Source of the DNA: Excoecaria cochinchinensis
Lineage: Eukaryota > Streptophyta > Magnoliopsida > Malpighiales > Euphorbiaceae
NCBI GenBank assembly: GCA_947683425.1
Contig: CANTUQ010000333.1
Span: 1-64,000, forward strand
Direction: 5' to 3'
DNA: 64,000 nucleotides
How positions within the stretch are numbered: the stretch's first letter is position 1; every line of letters starts with the position of its first letter. Below are positions 35,195 to 47,540 of this stretch, one piece after another. The notes below the pieces were generated by a model. It saw only the letters and a program-made list of their open reading frames with translations, was not told where the DNA came from and did not search any database. Position numbers and translations under genes: made by a program.

Positions 35195-37853
35195 ACTCGG
35201 TTGGAATAGCTACTGGAAGCTTGCCGGTCACAACGCATCGAGAATTGGCTTCGTCGGAATCCGACGAATTTTTACGGATTTCCCTAGGGGTACCACTAGG
35301 GAAAATCACCGAAATCGTAAAAAGTGGTGAAATTTTGGATCCGAGTCCAATAATTCGGGAAAACTCGGTTGGAATCGGTCACAACGCATCGAGAATTGGC
35401 TTCGTCTGAATCCGACGAATTTTTACGGATTTCCCTAGGGGTACCACTGGGGAAAATTACCAAAATCGAGAAATCGTAAAAAGTGGTGAAATTTTGGATC
35501 TGAGTCCAATAATTCGGGAAAACTCGGTTAGAATAGCTACTGGAAGCTTGCCGGTCACAACGCATCGAGAATTGGCTTCGTCGGAATCCGACGAATTTTT
35601 ACGGATTTCCCTAGGGGTACCACTAGGGAAAATCGAGAAATCGTAAAAAGTGGTGAAATTTTGGATCCGATTCCAATAATTCGGGAAAACTCGGTTGGAA
35701 TAGCTACTGGAAGCTTGCCGGTCACAACGCATCGAGAATTGGCTTCGTCGGAATCCGACGAATTTTTACGGATTTCCCTAGGGGTACCACTAGGGAAAAT
35801 CACCGAAATCGAGAAATCGTAAAAAGTGGTGAAATTTTGGATCCGAGTCTAATAATTCGGGAAAACTCGGTTGGAATAGCTACTGGAAGCTTGCCGGTCA
35901 CAACGCATCGGGAATTGGCTTCGTCGGAATCCGACGAATTTTTACGGATTTCCCTAAGGGTACCACTAGGGAAAATCGAGAAATCGTAAAAAGTGGTGAA
36001 ATTTTGGATCCGAGTCCAATAATTCGGGAAAACTCGGTTGGAATAGCTACTGGAAGCTTGCCGGTCACAACGCATTGAAAATTGGCTTCGTCGGAATCCG
36101 ACGAATTTTTACGGATTTCCCTAGGGGTACCACTAGGGAAAATCACCGAAATCGAGAAATCGTAAAAAGTGGTGAAATTTTGGATCCGAGTCCAATAATT
36201 CGGGAAAACTCGGATGGAATAGCTACTGAAAGCTTGCCGGTCACAACGCATCGAGAATTGGCTTCGTCGGAATCCGACGAATTTTTACGGATTTCCCTAA
36301 TGGTACCACTAGGGAAAATCGAGAAATCGTAAAAAGTGGTGAAATTTTGGATCCGAGTCCAATAATTCGGGAAAAATCGGTTGGAATAGCTACTGGAAGC
36401 TTGCCGGTCACAACGCATAGAGAATTGGCTTCGTCGGAATCCGACAAATTTTTACGGATTTCCCTAGGGGTACCACTAGGGAAAATCACCGAAATCGAGA
36501 AATCGTAAAAAGTGGTGAAGTTTTGGATCCGAGTCCAATAATTCGGGAAAACTCGGTTGGAATAGCTACTGGAAGCTTGCCGGTCACAACGTATCGAGAA
36601 TTGGTTTCGTCGGAATCCGACGAATTTTTACGGATTTCCCTAGGGGTACCACTAGGGAAAATCGAGAAATCGTAAAAAGTGGTGAAATTTTGGATCCGAG
36701 TCCAATAATTCGGGAAAACTCGGTTGGAATAGCTACTGGAAGCTTGCCGGTCACAACGCATCGAGAATTGGCTTCGTCGGAATCCGACGAATTTTTACGG
36801 ATTTCCCTAAGGGTACCACTAGGGAAAATCGAGAAATCGTAAAAAGTGGTGAAATTTTGGATCCGAGTCAAATAATTCGGGAAAACTCGGTTGGAATAGC
36901 TACTCGAAGCTTGCCGGTCACAACGCATCGAGAATTGGCTTCGTCGGAATCCGACGAATTTTTACGGATTTCCCTAGGGGTACCACTAGGGAAAATCACC
37001 GAAATCGAGAAATCGAAAAAAGTGGTGAAATTTTGGATCCGAGTCCAATAATTCGGGAAAACTCGGTTAGAATAGCTACTGGAAGCTTGCCGGTCACAAC
37101 GCATCGAGAATTGGCTTCGTCGGAATCCGACGAATTTTTACGGATTTCCCTAGGGGTACCACTAGGGAAAATCACCGAAATCGTAAAAAGTGGTGAAATT
37201 TTGGATCCGAGTCCAATAATTCGGGAAAACTCGGTTGGAATAGCTACTGGAAGCTTGCCGGTCACAACGCATCGAGAATTGGCTTCGTCGGAATCCGACG
37301 AATTTTTACGGATTTCCCTAGGGGTACCACTAGGGAAAATCACCGAAATCGTAAAAAGTGGTGAAATTTTGGATCCGAGTCCAATAATTCGGGAAAACTC
37401 GGTTGGAATAGCTACTGGAAGCTTGCCGGTCACAACGCATCGAGAATTGGCTTCGTCGGAATCCGACGAATTTTTACGGATTTCCCTAGGGGTACCACTA
37501 TGGAAAATCACCGAAATCGAGAAATCGTAAAAAGTGGTGAAATTTTTGATCCGAGTCCAATAATTCGGGAAAACTCGGTTGGAATAGCTACTGGAAGCTT
37601 GCCGGTCAAAACGAATCGAGAATTGGCTTCGTCGGAATCCGACGAATTTTTACGGATTTCTCTAGGGGTACCACTAGGGAAAATCGAGAAATCGTAAAAA
37701 GTGGTGAAATTTTGGATCCGAGTCCAATAATTCGGGAAAACTCGGTTGGAATAGCTACTGGAAGCTTGCCGGTCACAACGCATCGAGAATTGGCTTCGTC
37801 GGAATCCGACGAATTTTTACGGATTTCCCTAGGGGTACCACTAGGGAAAATCA
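35195..37853. repeat. 2,888-bp 17-mer higher-order repeat, copy 2
   Basis: Second copy of the preceding unit. About 230 bp between the copies (34965-35195, with gtggagaaattttgg and actcgtttgg) do not match the equivalent part of copy 2. They are instead resembled by about 39010-39230, which also has actcgtttgg and ttgacttcg. This suggests the tandem junction was later edited by exchange with sequence further right. Confidence 0.88.
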
Positions 37854-38910
37854 ACGAAATCGAGAAATCGTAAAAAGTGGTGAAATTTTGGATCCGAGTC
37901 CAATAATTCGGGAAAACTCGGTTGGAATAGCTACTGGAAGCTTGCCGGTCACAACGCATCGAGAATTGGCTTCGTCGGAATCCGACGAATTTTTACAGAT
38001 TTCCCTAGGGGTACCACTAGGGAAAATCACCGAAATCGTAAAAAGTGGTAAAATTTTGGATCCGAGTCCAATAATTCGGGAAAACTCGGTTGGAATAGCT
38101 ACTGGAAGCTTGCCGGTCACAACGCATCGAGAATTGGCTTCGTCGAAATCCGACGAATTTTTACGGATTTCCCTAGGGGTACCACTAGGGAAAATCACCG
38201 AAATCGTAAAAAGTGGTGAAATTTTGGATCCGAGTCCAATAATTCGGGAAAACTCGGTTGGAATAGCTACTGGAAGCTTGCCGGTCACAACGCATCGAGA
38301 ATTGGCTTCGTCGGAATCCGACGAATTTTTACGGATTTCCCTAGGGGTACCACTATGGAAAATCACCGAAATCGAGAAATCGTAAAAAGTGGTGAAATTT
38401 TTGATCCGAGTCCAATAATTCGGGAAAACTCGGTTGGAATAGCTACTGGAAGCTTGCCGGTCAAAACGAATCGAGAATTGGCTTCGTCGGAATCCGACGA
38501 ATTTTTACGGATTTCTCTAGGGGTACCACTAGGGAAAATCGAGAAATCGTAAAAAGTGGTGAAATTTTGGATCCGAGTCCAATAATTCGGGAAAACTCGG
38601 TTGGAATAGCTACTGGAAGCTTGCCGGTCACAACGCATCGAGAATTGGCTTCGTCGGAATCCGACGAATTTTTACGGATTTCCCTAGGGGTACCACTAGG
38701 GAAAATCAACGAAATCGAGAAATCGTAAAAAGTGGTGAAATTTTGGATCCGAGTCCAATAATTCGGGAAAACTCGGTTGGAATAGCTACTGGAAGCTTGC
38801 CGGTCACAACGCATCGAGAATTGGCTTCGTCGGAATCCGACGAATTTTTATGGATTTCCCTAGGGGTACCACTAGGGAAAATCACCGAAATCGTAAAAAG
38901 TGGTGAAATT
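37020..38910. repeat. 855-bp 5-mer higher-order repeat, two copies and a partial third
   Basis: The order is 168, 168, 176, 167, 176 bp, summing to 855. Copies lie at about 37020-37875 and 37875-38730, with a third beginning at 38730 and ending near 38910. Markers are ccactatggaaaatc (about 37498 and 38353) and ggtcaaaacgaatcg with gatttctctagg (37614/37667 and 38469/38522). The first copy is also the end of the 2,888-bp unit, so this 5-mer was amplified locally from it. An ancestral copy is at 34130-34965. Confidence 0.87.
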
Positions 38911-40120
38911 TTGGATCCGAGTCCAATAATTCGGGAAAACTCGGTTGGAATCGGTCACAACGCATCGAGAATTGGCTTCGTCTGAATCCGACGAATTTTT
39001 ACGGATTTCCCTAGGGGTACCACTAGGGAAAATCGAGAAATCGTAAAAAGTGGTGAAATTTTGGATCCGAGTCCAATAATTCGGGAAAACTCGTTTGGAA
39101 TAGCTACTGGAAGCTTGCCGGTCACAACGCATCGAGAATTGACTTCGTCGGAATCCGACGAATTTTTACGGATTTCCCTAGGGGTACCACTAGGGAAAAT
39201 CACCGAAATCGAGAAATCGTAAAAAGTGGTGAAATTTTCGATCCGAGTCCAATAATTCGGGAAAACTCGGTTGGAATAGCTACTGGAAGCTTGCCGGTCA
39301 CAACGCATCGAGAATTGACTTCGTCGGAATCCGACGAATTTTTACGGATTTCCCTAGGGGTACCACTAGGGAAAATCACCGAAATCGAGAAATCGTAAAA
39401 AGTGGTGAAATTTTGGATCCGAGTCCAATAATTCGGGAAAACTCGGTTGGAATAGCTACTGGAAGCTTGCCGGTCACAACGCATCGAGAATTGGCTTCGT
39501 CGGAATCCGACGAATTTTTACGGATTTCCCTAGGGGTACCACTAGGGAAAATCACCGAAATCGAGAAATTGTAAAAAGTGGTGAAATTTTGGATCCGAGT
39601 CCAATAATTCGGGAAAACTCGGTTGGAATAGCTACTGGAAGCTTGCCGGTCACAACGCATCGAGAATTGACTTCGTCGGAATCCGACGAATTTTTACAGA
39701 TTTCCCTAGGGGTACCACTAGGGAAAATCACCGAAATCGAGAAATCGTAAAAAGTGGTGAAATTTTGGATCCGAGTCCAATAATTCAAGAAAACTCGGTT
39801 GGAATAGCTACTGGAAACTTGCCGGTCACAACGAATCGAGAATTGGCTTCGTCGCAATCCGACGAATTTTTACGGATTTCCCTAGGGGTACCACTAGGGA
39901 AAATCACCGAAATCGAGAAATCGTAAAAAGTGGTGAAATTTTCGATCCGATTCCAATAATTCGGGAAAACTCGGTTGGAATAGCTACTGGAAGCTTGCCG
40001 GTCACAACGCATCGAGAATTGGCTTCGTCGGAATCCGACGAATTTTTACGGATTTCCCTAGGGGTACCACTAGGGAAAATCGAGAAATCGTAAAAAGTGG
40101 TGAAATTTTTGATCCGATTC
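38910..40120. repeat. 176-bp-rich block right of the 2,888-bp family
   Basis: It starts with a 168-bp junction (38885) and the 17-bp-deleted monomer with cgtctgaatcc (38951), the same order as at 32417 and 35305. Long monomers then follow at about 39200, 39376 and 39552. Frequent variants are ttgacttcg, gattccaat, acgaatcg and ttttcgatcc, the last two becoming common further right. No close higher-order period was seen. Confidence 0.72.
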
Positions 40121-42510
40121 CAATAATTCGGGAAAACTCGGTTGGAATAGCTACTGGAAGCTTGCCGGTCATAACGAATCGAGAATTGGCTTCGTCGGAA
40201 TACGACGAATTTTTACGGATTTCCCTAGGGGTACCACTAGGGAAAATCACCGAAATCGAGAAATCGTAAAAAGTGGTGAAATTTTCGATCCGAGTCCAAT
40301 AATTCGGGAAAACTCGGTTGGAATAGCTACTGGAAACTTGCCGGTCACAACGAATCGAGAATTGGTTTCGTCGTAATCCGACGAATTTTTACGGATTTCC
40401 CTAGGGGTACCACTAGGGAAAATCACCGAAATCGAGAAATCGTAAAAAGTGGTGATATTTTTGATCCGAGTCCAATAATTTGGGAAAACTCGGTTGGAAA
40501 AGCTTGCCGGTCACAACGCATCGAGAATTGGTTTCGTCGGAATCCGACGAATTTTTACGGATTTCCCTAAGGGTACCACTAGGGAAAATCGAGAAATCGT
40601 AAAAAGTGGTGAAATTTTGGATCCGAGTCCAATAATTTGGGAAAACTCGGTTGGAATAGCTACTGGAAGCTTGCCGGTCACAACGCATCGAGAATTGGTT
40701 TCGTCGGAATCCGACGAATTTTTACGGATTTCCCTAGGGGTACCACTAGGGAAAATCGAGAAATCGTAAAAAGTGGTGAAATTTTGGATCCGAGTCCAAT
40801 AATTTGGGAAAACTCGGTTGGAATAGCTACTGGAAGCTTGCCGGTCACAACGCATCGAGAATTGGCTTCGTCGGAATCCGACGAATTTTTACGGATTTCC
40901 CTAGGTGTACCACTAGGGAAAATCACCGAAATCGAGAAATCGTAAAAAGTGGTGAAATTTTGGATCCGAGTCCAATAATTCGGGAAAACTCGGTTGGAAT
41001 AGCTACTGGAAGCTTGCCGGTCAAAACGAATCGAGAATTGGTTTCGTCGGAATCCGACGAATTTTTACGGATTTCTCTAGGGGTACCACTAGGGAAAATC
41101 GAGAAATCGTAAAAAGTGGTGAAATTTTGGATCCGAGTCCAATAATTCGGGAAAACTCGGTTGGAATAGCTACTGGAAGCTTGCCGGTCACAACGCATCG
41201 AGAATTGGCTTCGTCGGAATACGACGAATTTTTACGGATTTCCCTAGGGGTACTACTAGGGAAAATCAACGAAATCGAGAAATCGTAAAAAGTGGTGAAA
41301 TTTTCGATCCGAGTCCAATAATTCGGGAAAACTCGGTTGGAATAGCTACTGGAAACTTGCCGGTCACAACGAATCGAGAATTGGCTTCGTCGTAATCCGA
41401 CGAATTTTTACGGATTTCCCTAGGGGTACCACTAGGGAAAATCACCGAAATCGAGAAATCGTAAAAAGTGGTGAAATTTTTGATCCGAGTCCAATAATTT
41501 GGGAAAACTCGGTTGGAAAAGCTTGCCGGTCACAACGCATCGAGAATTGGTTTCGTCGGAATCCGACGAATTTTTACGGATTTCCCTAAGGGTACCACTA
41601 GGGAAAATCGAGAAATCGTAAAAAGTGGTGAAATTTTGGATCCGAGTCCAATAATTTGGGAAAACTCGGTTGGAATAGCTACTGGAAGCTTGCCGGTCAC
41701 AACGCATCGAGAATTGGTTTCGTCGGAATCCGACGAATTTTTACGGATTTCCCTAGGGGTACCACTAGGGAAAATCGAGAAATCGTAAAAAGTGGTGAAA
41801 TTTTGGATCCGAGTCCAATAATTTGGGAAAACTCGGTTGGAATAGCTACTGGAAGCTTGCCGGTCACAACGCATCGAGAATTGGCTTCGTCGGAATCCGA
41901 CGAATTTTTACGGATTTCCCTAGGTGTACCACTAGGGAAAATCACCGAAATCGAGAAATCGTAAAAAGTGGTGAAATTTTGGTTCCGAGTCCAATAATTC
42001 GGGAAAACTCGGTTGGAATAGCTACTGGAAGCTTGCCGGTCAAAACGAATCGAGAATTGGCTTCGTCGGAATCCGACGAATTTTTACGGATTTCTCTAGG
42101 GGTACCACTAGGGAAAATCGAGAAATCGTAAAAAGTGGTGAAATTTTGGATCCGAGTCCAATAATTCGGGAAAACTCGGTTGGAATAGCTACTGGAAGCT
42201 TGCCGGTCACAACGCATCGAGAATTGGCTTCGTCGGAATACGACGAATTTTTACGGATTTCCCTAGGGGTACCACTAGGGAAAATCACCGAAATCGAGAA
42301 ATCGTAAAAAGTGGTGAAATTTTCGATCCGAGTCCAATAATTCGGGAAAACTCGGTTGGAATAGCTACTGGAAACTTGCCGGTCACAACGAATCGAGAAT
42401 TGGCTTCGTCGTAATCCGACGAATTTTTACGGATTTCCCTAGGGGTACCACTAGGGAAAATCACCGAAATCGAGAAATCGTAAAAAGTGGTGAAATTTTT
42501 GATCCGAGTC
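40120..42510. repeat. 1,019-bp 6-mer higher-order repeat (type G), two copies plus partial third
   Basis: Copies start at about 40130, 41150 and 42170. Markers recur at offset 1,019: ggaatacgacg (40197, 41216, 42235), ttttcgatcc (40286, 41305, 42324), cgtcgtaatcc (40370, 41389, 42408), the 10-bp-deleted ggaaaagcttgcc (40497 and 41516) and ctaggtgtacc (about 40911 and 41930). The length fits two full 176-, three 167- and one 166-bp (10-bp-deleted long) monomer. The third copy is lost after about 42510, where aatttggg is replaced by aattcggg. Confidence 0.87.
40486..40515. repeat. 10-bp-deleted monomer (type ggaaaagctt), representative
   Basis: Where others read ggaatagctactggaagctt, this reads ggaaaagctt. 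It is explained by loss of ten bases between the two agct copies plus a t-to-a change. Same form at 41513, 43738 and 45600. Related forms are ggaatagctt at 28204 (no extra change) and ggaatatctt at 60636 (g-to-t). Confidence 0.85.
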
Positions 42511-45500
42511 CAATAATTCGGGAAAACTCGGTTGGAATAGCTACTGGAAGCTTGCCGGTCAAAACGAATCGAGAATTGGCTTCGTCGGAATCCGACGAAT
42601 TTTACGGATTTCTCTAGGGGTACCACTAGGGAAAATCGAGAAATCGTAAAAAGTGGTGAAATTTTGGATCCGAGTCCAATAATTCGGGAAAACTCGGTTG
42701 GAATAGCTACTGGAAGCCTGCCGGTCACAACGCATCGAGAATTGGCTTCGTCGGAATCCGACGAATTTTTACGGATTTCCCTAGGTGTACCACTAGGGAA
42801 AATCACCGAAATCGAGAAATCGTAAAAAGTGGTGAAATTTTTGATCCGAGTCCAATAATTCGGGAAAACTCGGTTGGAATAGCTACTGGAAGCTTGCCGG
42901 TCAAAACGAATCGAGAATTGGCTTCGTAGAAATCCGACGAATTTTTACGGATTTCTCTAGGGGTACCACTAGGGAAAATCGAGAAATCGTAAAAAGTGGT
43001 GAAATTTTGGATCCGAGTCCAATAATTCGGGAAAACTCGGTTGGAATAGCTACTGGAAGCTTGCCGGTCACAACGCATCGAGAATTGGCTTCGTCGGAAT
43101 CCGACGAATTTTTACGGATTTCCCTAGGGGTACCACTAGGGAAAATCGAGAAATCGTAAAAAGTGGTGAAATTTTGGATCCGAGTCCAATAATTCGGGAA
43201 AACTCGGTTGGAATAGCTACTGGAAGCTTGCCGGTCACAACGCATCGAGAATTGGCTTCCTCGGAATCCGACGAATTTTTACAGATTTCCCTAGGGGTAC
43301 CACTAGGGAAAATCACCGAAATCGAGAAATCGTAAAAAGTGGTGAAATTTTGGATCCGAGTCCAATAATTCGGGAAAACTCGGTTGGAATAGCTACTGGA
43401 AACTTGCCGGTCACAACGAATCGAGAATTGGCTTCGTCGAAATCCGACGAATTTTTACGGATTTCCCTAGGGGTACCACTAGGGAAAATCACCGAAATCG
43501 AGAAATCGTAAAAAGTGGTGAAATTTTCGATCCGAGTCCAATAATTCGGGAAAACTCGGTTGGAATAGCTACTGGAAACTTGCCGGTCACAACGAATCGA
43601 GAATTGGCTTCGTCGTAATCCGACGAATTTTTACGGATTTCCCTAGGGGTACCACTAGGGAAAATCACCGAAATCGAGAAATCGTAAAAAGTGGTGAAAT
43701 TTTTGATCCGAGTCCAATAATTTGGGAAAACTCGGTTGGAAAAGCTTGCCGGTCACAACGCATCGAGAATTGGTTTCGTCGGAATCTGACGAATTTTTAC
43801 GGATTTCCCTAAGGGTACCACTAGGAAAAATCGAGAAATCGTAAAAAGTGGTGAAATTTTTGATCCGAGTCCAATAATTTGGGAAAACTCGGTTGGAATA
43901 GCTACTGGAAGCTTGCCGGTCACAACGCATCGAGAATTGGCTTCGTCGGAATCCGACGAATTTTTACGGATTTCCCTAGGGGTACCACTAGGGAAAATCG
44001 AGAAATCGTAAAAAGTAGTGAAATTTTGGATCCGAGTCCAATAATTTGGGAAAACTCGGTTGGAATAGCTACTGGAAGCTTGCCGGTCACAACGCATCGA
44101 GAATTGGCTTCGTCGGAATCCGACAAATTATTACGGATTTCCCTAGGGGTACCACTAGGGAAAATCACCGAAATCGAGAAATCGTAAAAGTGGTGAAATT
44201 TTGGATCCGTGTCCAATAATTCGGGAAAACTCGGTTGGAATAGCTACTGGAAGCTTGCCGGTCACAACGCATCGAGAATTGGCTTCGTCGGAATCCGACG
44301 AATTTTTACGGATTTTCCTAAGGGTACCACTAGGGAAAATCGAGAAATCGTAAAAAGTGGTGAAATTTTGGATCCGAGTCCAATAATTCGGGAAAACTCG
44401 GTTGGAATAGCTACTGGAAGCTTGCCGGTCACAACGCATCGAGAATTGGCTTCGTCGGAATCCGACGTATTTTTACGGATTTCCCTAGGGGTACCACTAG
44501 GGAAAATCGAGAAATCGTAAAAAGTGGTGAAATTTTGGATCCGAGTCCAATAATTCGGGAAAACTCGGTTGGAATAGCTATTGGCAGCTTGCTGGTCACA
44601 ACGCATCGAGAATTGGCTTCGTCGGAATCCGACGAATTTTTACGGATTTCCCTAGGGGTACCACTAGGGAAAATCGAGAAATTGTAAAAAGTGGTGAAAT
44701 TTTGGATCCGAGTCCAATAATTCGGGAAAATTCGGTTGGAATAGCTACTGGAAGCTTGCCGGTCACAACGCATCGAGAATTGGCTTCGTCAGAATCCGAC
44801 GAATTTTTACGGATTTCCCTAGGGGTACCACTAGGGAAAATCGAGAAATTGTAAAAAGTGGTGAAATTTTGGATCCGAGTCCAATAATTCGGGAAAACTC
44901 GGTTGGAATAGCTACTGGAAGCTTGCCGGTCACAACGCATCGAGAATTGGCTTCGTCGGAATCCGACGAATTTTTACAGATTTCCCTAGGGGTACCACTA
45001 GGGAAAATCACCGAAATCGAGAAATCGTAAAAAGTGGTGAAATTTTGGATCCGAGTCCAATAATTCGGGAAAACTCGGTTGGAATAGCTACTGGAAGCTT
45101 GCCGGTGACAACGAATCGAGAATTGGCTTCGTCGGAATCCGACGAATTTTTACGGATTTCCCTAGGGGTACCACTAGGGAAAATCACCGAAATCGAGAAA
45201 TCGTAAAAAGTTGTGAAATTTTGGATCCGAGTCCAATAATTCGGGAAAACTCGGTTGGAATAGCTACTGGAAGCTTGCCGGTCACAACGCATCGAGAATT
45301 GGCTTCGTCGGAATCCGACGAATTTTTACGGATTTCCCTAGGGGTACCACTAGGGAAAATCGAGAAATCGTAAAAAGTGGTGAAATTTTGGATCCGAGTC
45401 CAATAATTCGGGAAAACTCGGTTGGAATAGCTACTGGAAGCTTGCCGGTCACAACGCATCGAGAATTGGCTTCGTCGGAATCCGACGAATTTTTACGGAT

Positions 45501-45960
45501 TTTCCTAGGGGTACCACTAGGGAAAATCACCGAAATCGAGAAATCGTAAAAAGTGGTGAAATTTTGGATCCGAGTCCAATAATTTGGGAAAACTCGGTTG
45601 GAAAAGCTTGCCGGTCACAACGCATCGAGAATTGGTTTCGTCGGAATCCGACGAATTTTTACGGATTTCCCTAGGGGTACCACTAGGGAAAATCGAGAAA
45701 TCGTAAAAAGTGGTGAAATTTTGGATCCGAGTCCAATAATTCGGGAAAACTCGGTTGGAATAGCTACTGGAAGCTTGCCGGTCACAGCGCATCGAGAATT
45801 GGCTTCGTCGGAATCCGACGGATTTTTACGGATTTCCATAGGGGTACCACTAGGGAAAATCGAGAAATCGTAAAAAGTGTTGAAATTTTGGATCGGAGTC
45901 CAATAATTCGGGAAAACTCGGTTGGAATAGCTACTGGAAGCTTGCCGGTCACAACGCATC
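42510..45960. repeat. Mixed block with runs of 167-bp monomers
   Basis: It contains monomers related to type G (acgaatcg, ttttcgatcc, cgtcgtaatcc near 43615, ggaaaagcttgcc at 43738 and 45600) without full units. A one-base deletion at about 42599 (gaattttacgg) fuses frames into a 173-codon minus-strand open frame. Monomers near 44262, 44429, 44596 and 44763 are each 167 bp apart, the longest run of short forms I noticed in this part. One tail has lost an a (cgtaaaagtgg at about 44187). Confidence 0.72.
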
Positions 45961-47240
45961 GAGAATTGGCTTCGTCGGAATCCGACGAATTTTTACGGAT
46001 TTCCCTAGGGGTACCACTAGGGAAAATCACCGAAATCGAGAAATCGTAAAAAGTGGTGAAATTTTGGATCCGAGTCCAATAATTCGGGAAAACTCGGTTG
46101 GAATAGCTAATGGAAGCTTGCCGGTCACAACGCATCGAGAATTGGCTTCGTCGGAATCCGACAAATTATTACGGATTTCCCTAGGGGTACCACTAGGGAA
46201 AATCACCGAAATCGAGAAATCGTTAAAAGTGGTGAAATTTTGAATCCGAGTCCAATAATTCGGGAAAACTCGGTTGGAATATCTACTGGAAGCTTGCCGG
46301 TCACAACGCATCGAGAATTGGCTTCGTCGGAATCCGACGAATTTTTACGGATTTCCCTAAGGGTACCACTAGGGAAAATCGAGAAATCGTAAAAAGTGGT
46401 GAAATTTTGGATCCGAGTCCAATAATTCGGGAAAACTCGGTTGGAATAGCTACTGGAAGCTTGCCGGTCACAACGCATCGAGAATTGGCTTCGTCGGAAT
46501 CCGACGAATTTTTACGGATTTCCCTAGGGGTACCACTAGGGAAAATCGAGAAATCGTAAAAAGTGGTGAAATTTTTGATCCGTGTCCAATAATTTGGGAA
46601 AACTCGGTTGGAATAGCTACTGGAAGCCTGCCGGTCACAACGCATCGAGAATTGGCTTCGTCGGAATCCGACGAATTTTTACGGATTTCCCTAGGGGTAC
46701 CACTAGGGAAAATCACCGAAATCGAGAAATCGTAAAAAGTGGTGAAATTTTGGATCCGAGTCCAATAATTCGGGAAAACTCGGTTGGAATAGCTAATGGA
46801 AGCTTGCCGGTCACAACGCATCGAGAATTGGCTTCGTCGGAATCCGACAAATTATTACGGATTTCCCTAGGGGTACCACTAGGGAAAATCACCGAAATCG
46901 AGAAATCGTTAAAAGTGGTGAAATTTTGAATCCGAGTCCAATAATTCGGGAAAACTCGGTTGGAATATCTACTGGAAGCTTGCCGGTCACAACGCATCGA
47001 GAATTGGCTTCGTCGGAATCCGACGAATTTTTACGGATTTCCCTAAGGGTACCACTAGGGAAAATCGAGAAATCGTAAAAAGTGGTGAAATTTTGGATCC
47101 GAGTCCAATAATTCGGGAAAACTCGGTTGGAATAGCTACTGGAAGCTTGCCGGTCACAACGCATCGAGAATTGGCTTCGTCGGAATCCGACGAATTTTTA
47201 CGGATTTCCCTAGGGGTACCACTAGGGAAAATCGAGAAAT
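45960..47240. repeat. 686-bp 4-mer higher-order repeat, two copies
   Basis: Offset 686 (two 176- plus two 167-bp monomers). Markers are agctaatgg (46110 and 46796), gacaaattattacgg (46161 and 46847), tcgttaaaagtgg (46221 and 46907), ttttgaatcc (46240 and 46926) and gaatatctactgg (46279 and 46965). The second copy ends before a monomer with aaaacgtgg at about 47286, which shares ccctaagggttccac with blocks further right. Confidence 0.85.
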
Positions 47241-47540
47241 CGTAAAAAGTGGTGAAATTTTGGATCCGAGTCCAATAATTCGGGAAAACGTGGTTGGAAT
47301 AGCTACTGGAAGCTTGCCAGTCACAACGAATCGAGAATTGGCTTCGTCGAAATCCGACGAATTTTTACGGATTTCCCTAAGGGTTCCACTAGGGAAAATC
47401 GAGAAATCGTAAAAAGTGGTGAAATTTTGGATCCGAGTCCAATAATTCGGGAAAACTCGGTTGGAATAGCTACTGGAAGCTTGCCGGTCACAACGCATCG
47501 AGAATTGGCTTCGTCGGAATCCGACGAATTTTTACGGATT
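47240..47540. repeat. Two-monomer junction before the 1,196-bp unit
   Basis: Contains the first ccctaagggttccac monomer (about 47386) and a normal short monomer. It resembles the first part of the later 1,019-bp type H unit (aaaacgcgg followed by ccctaagggttccac). Confidence 0.65.
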
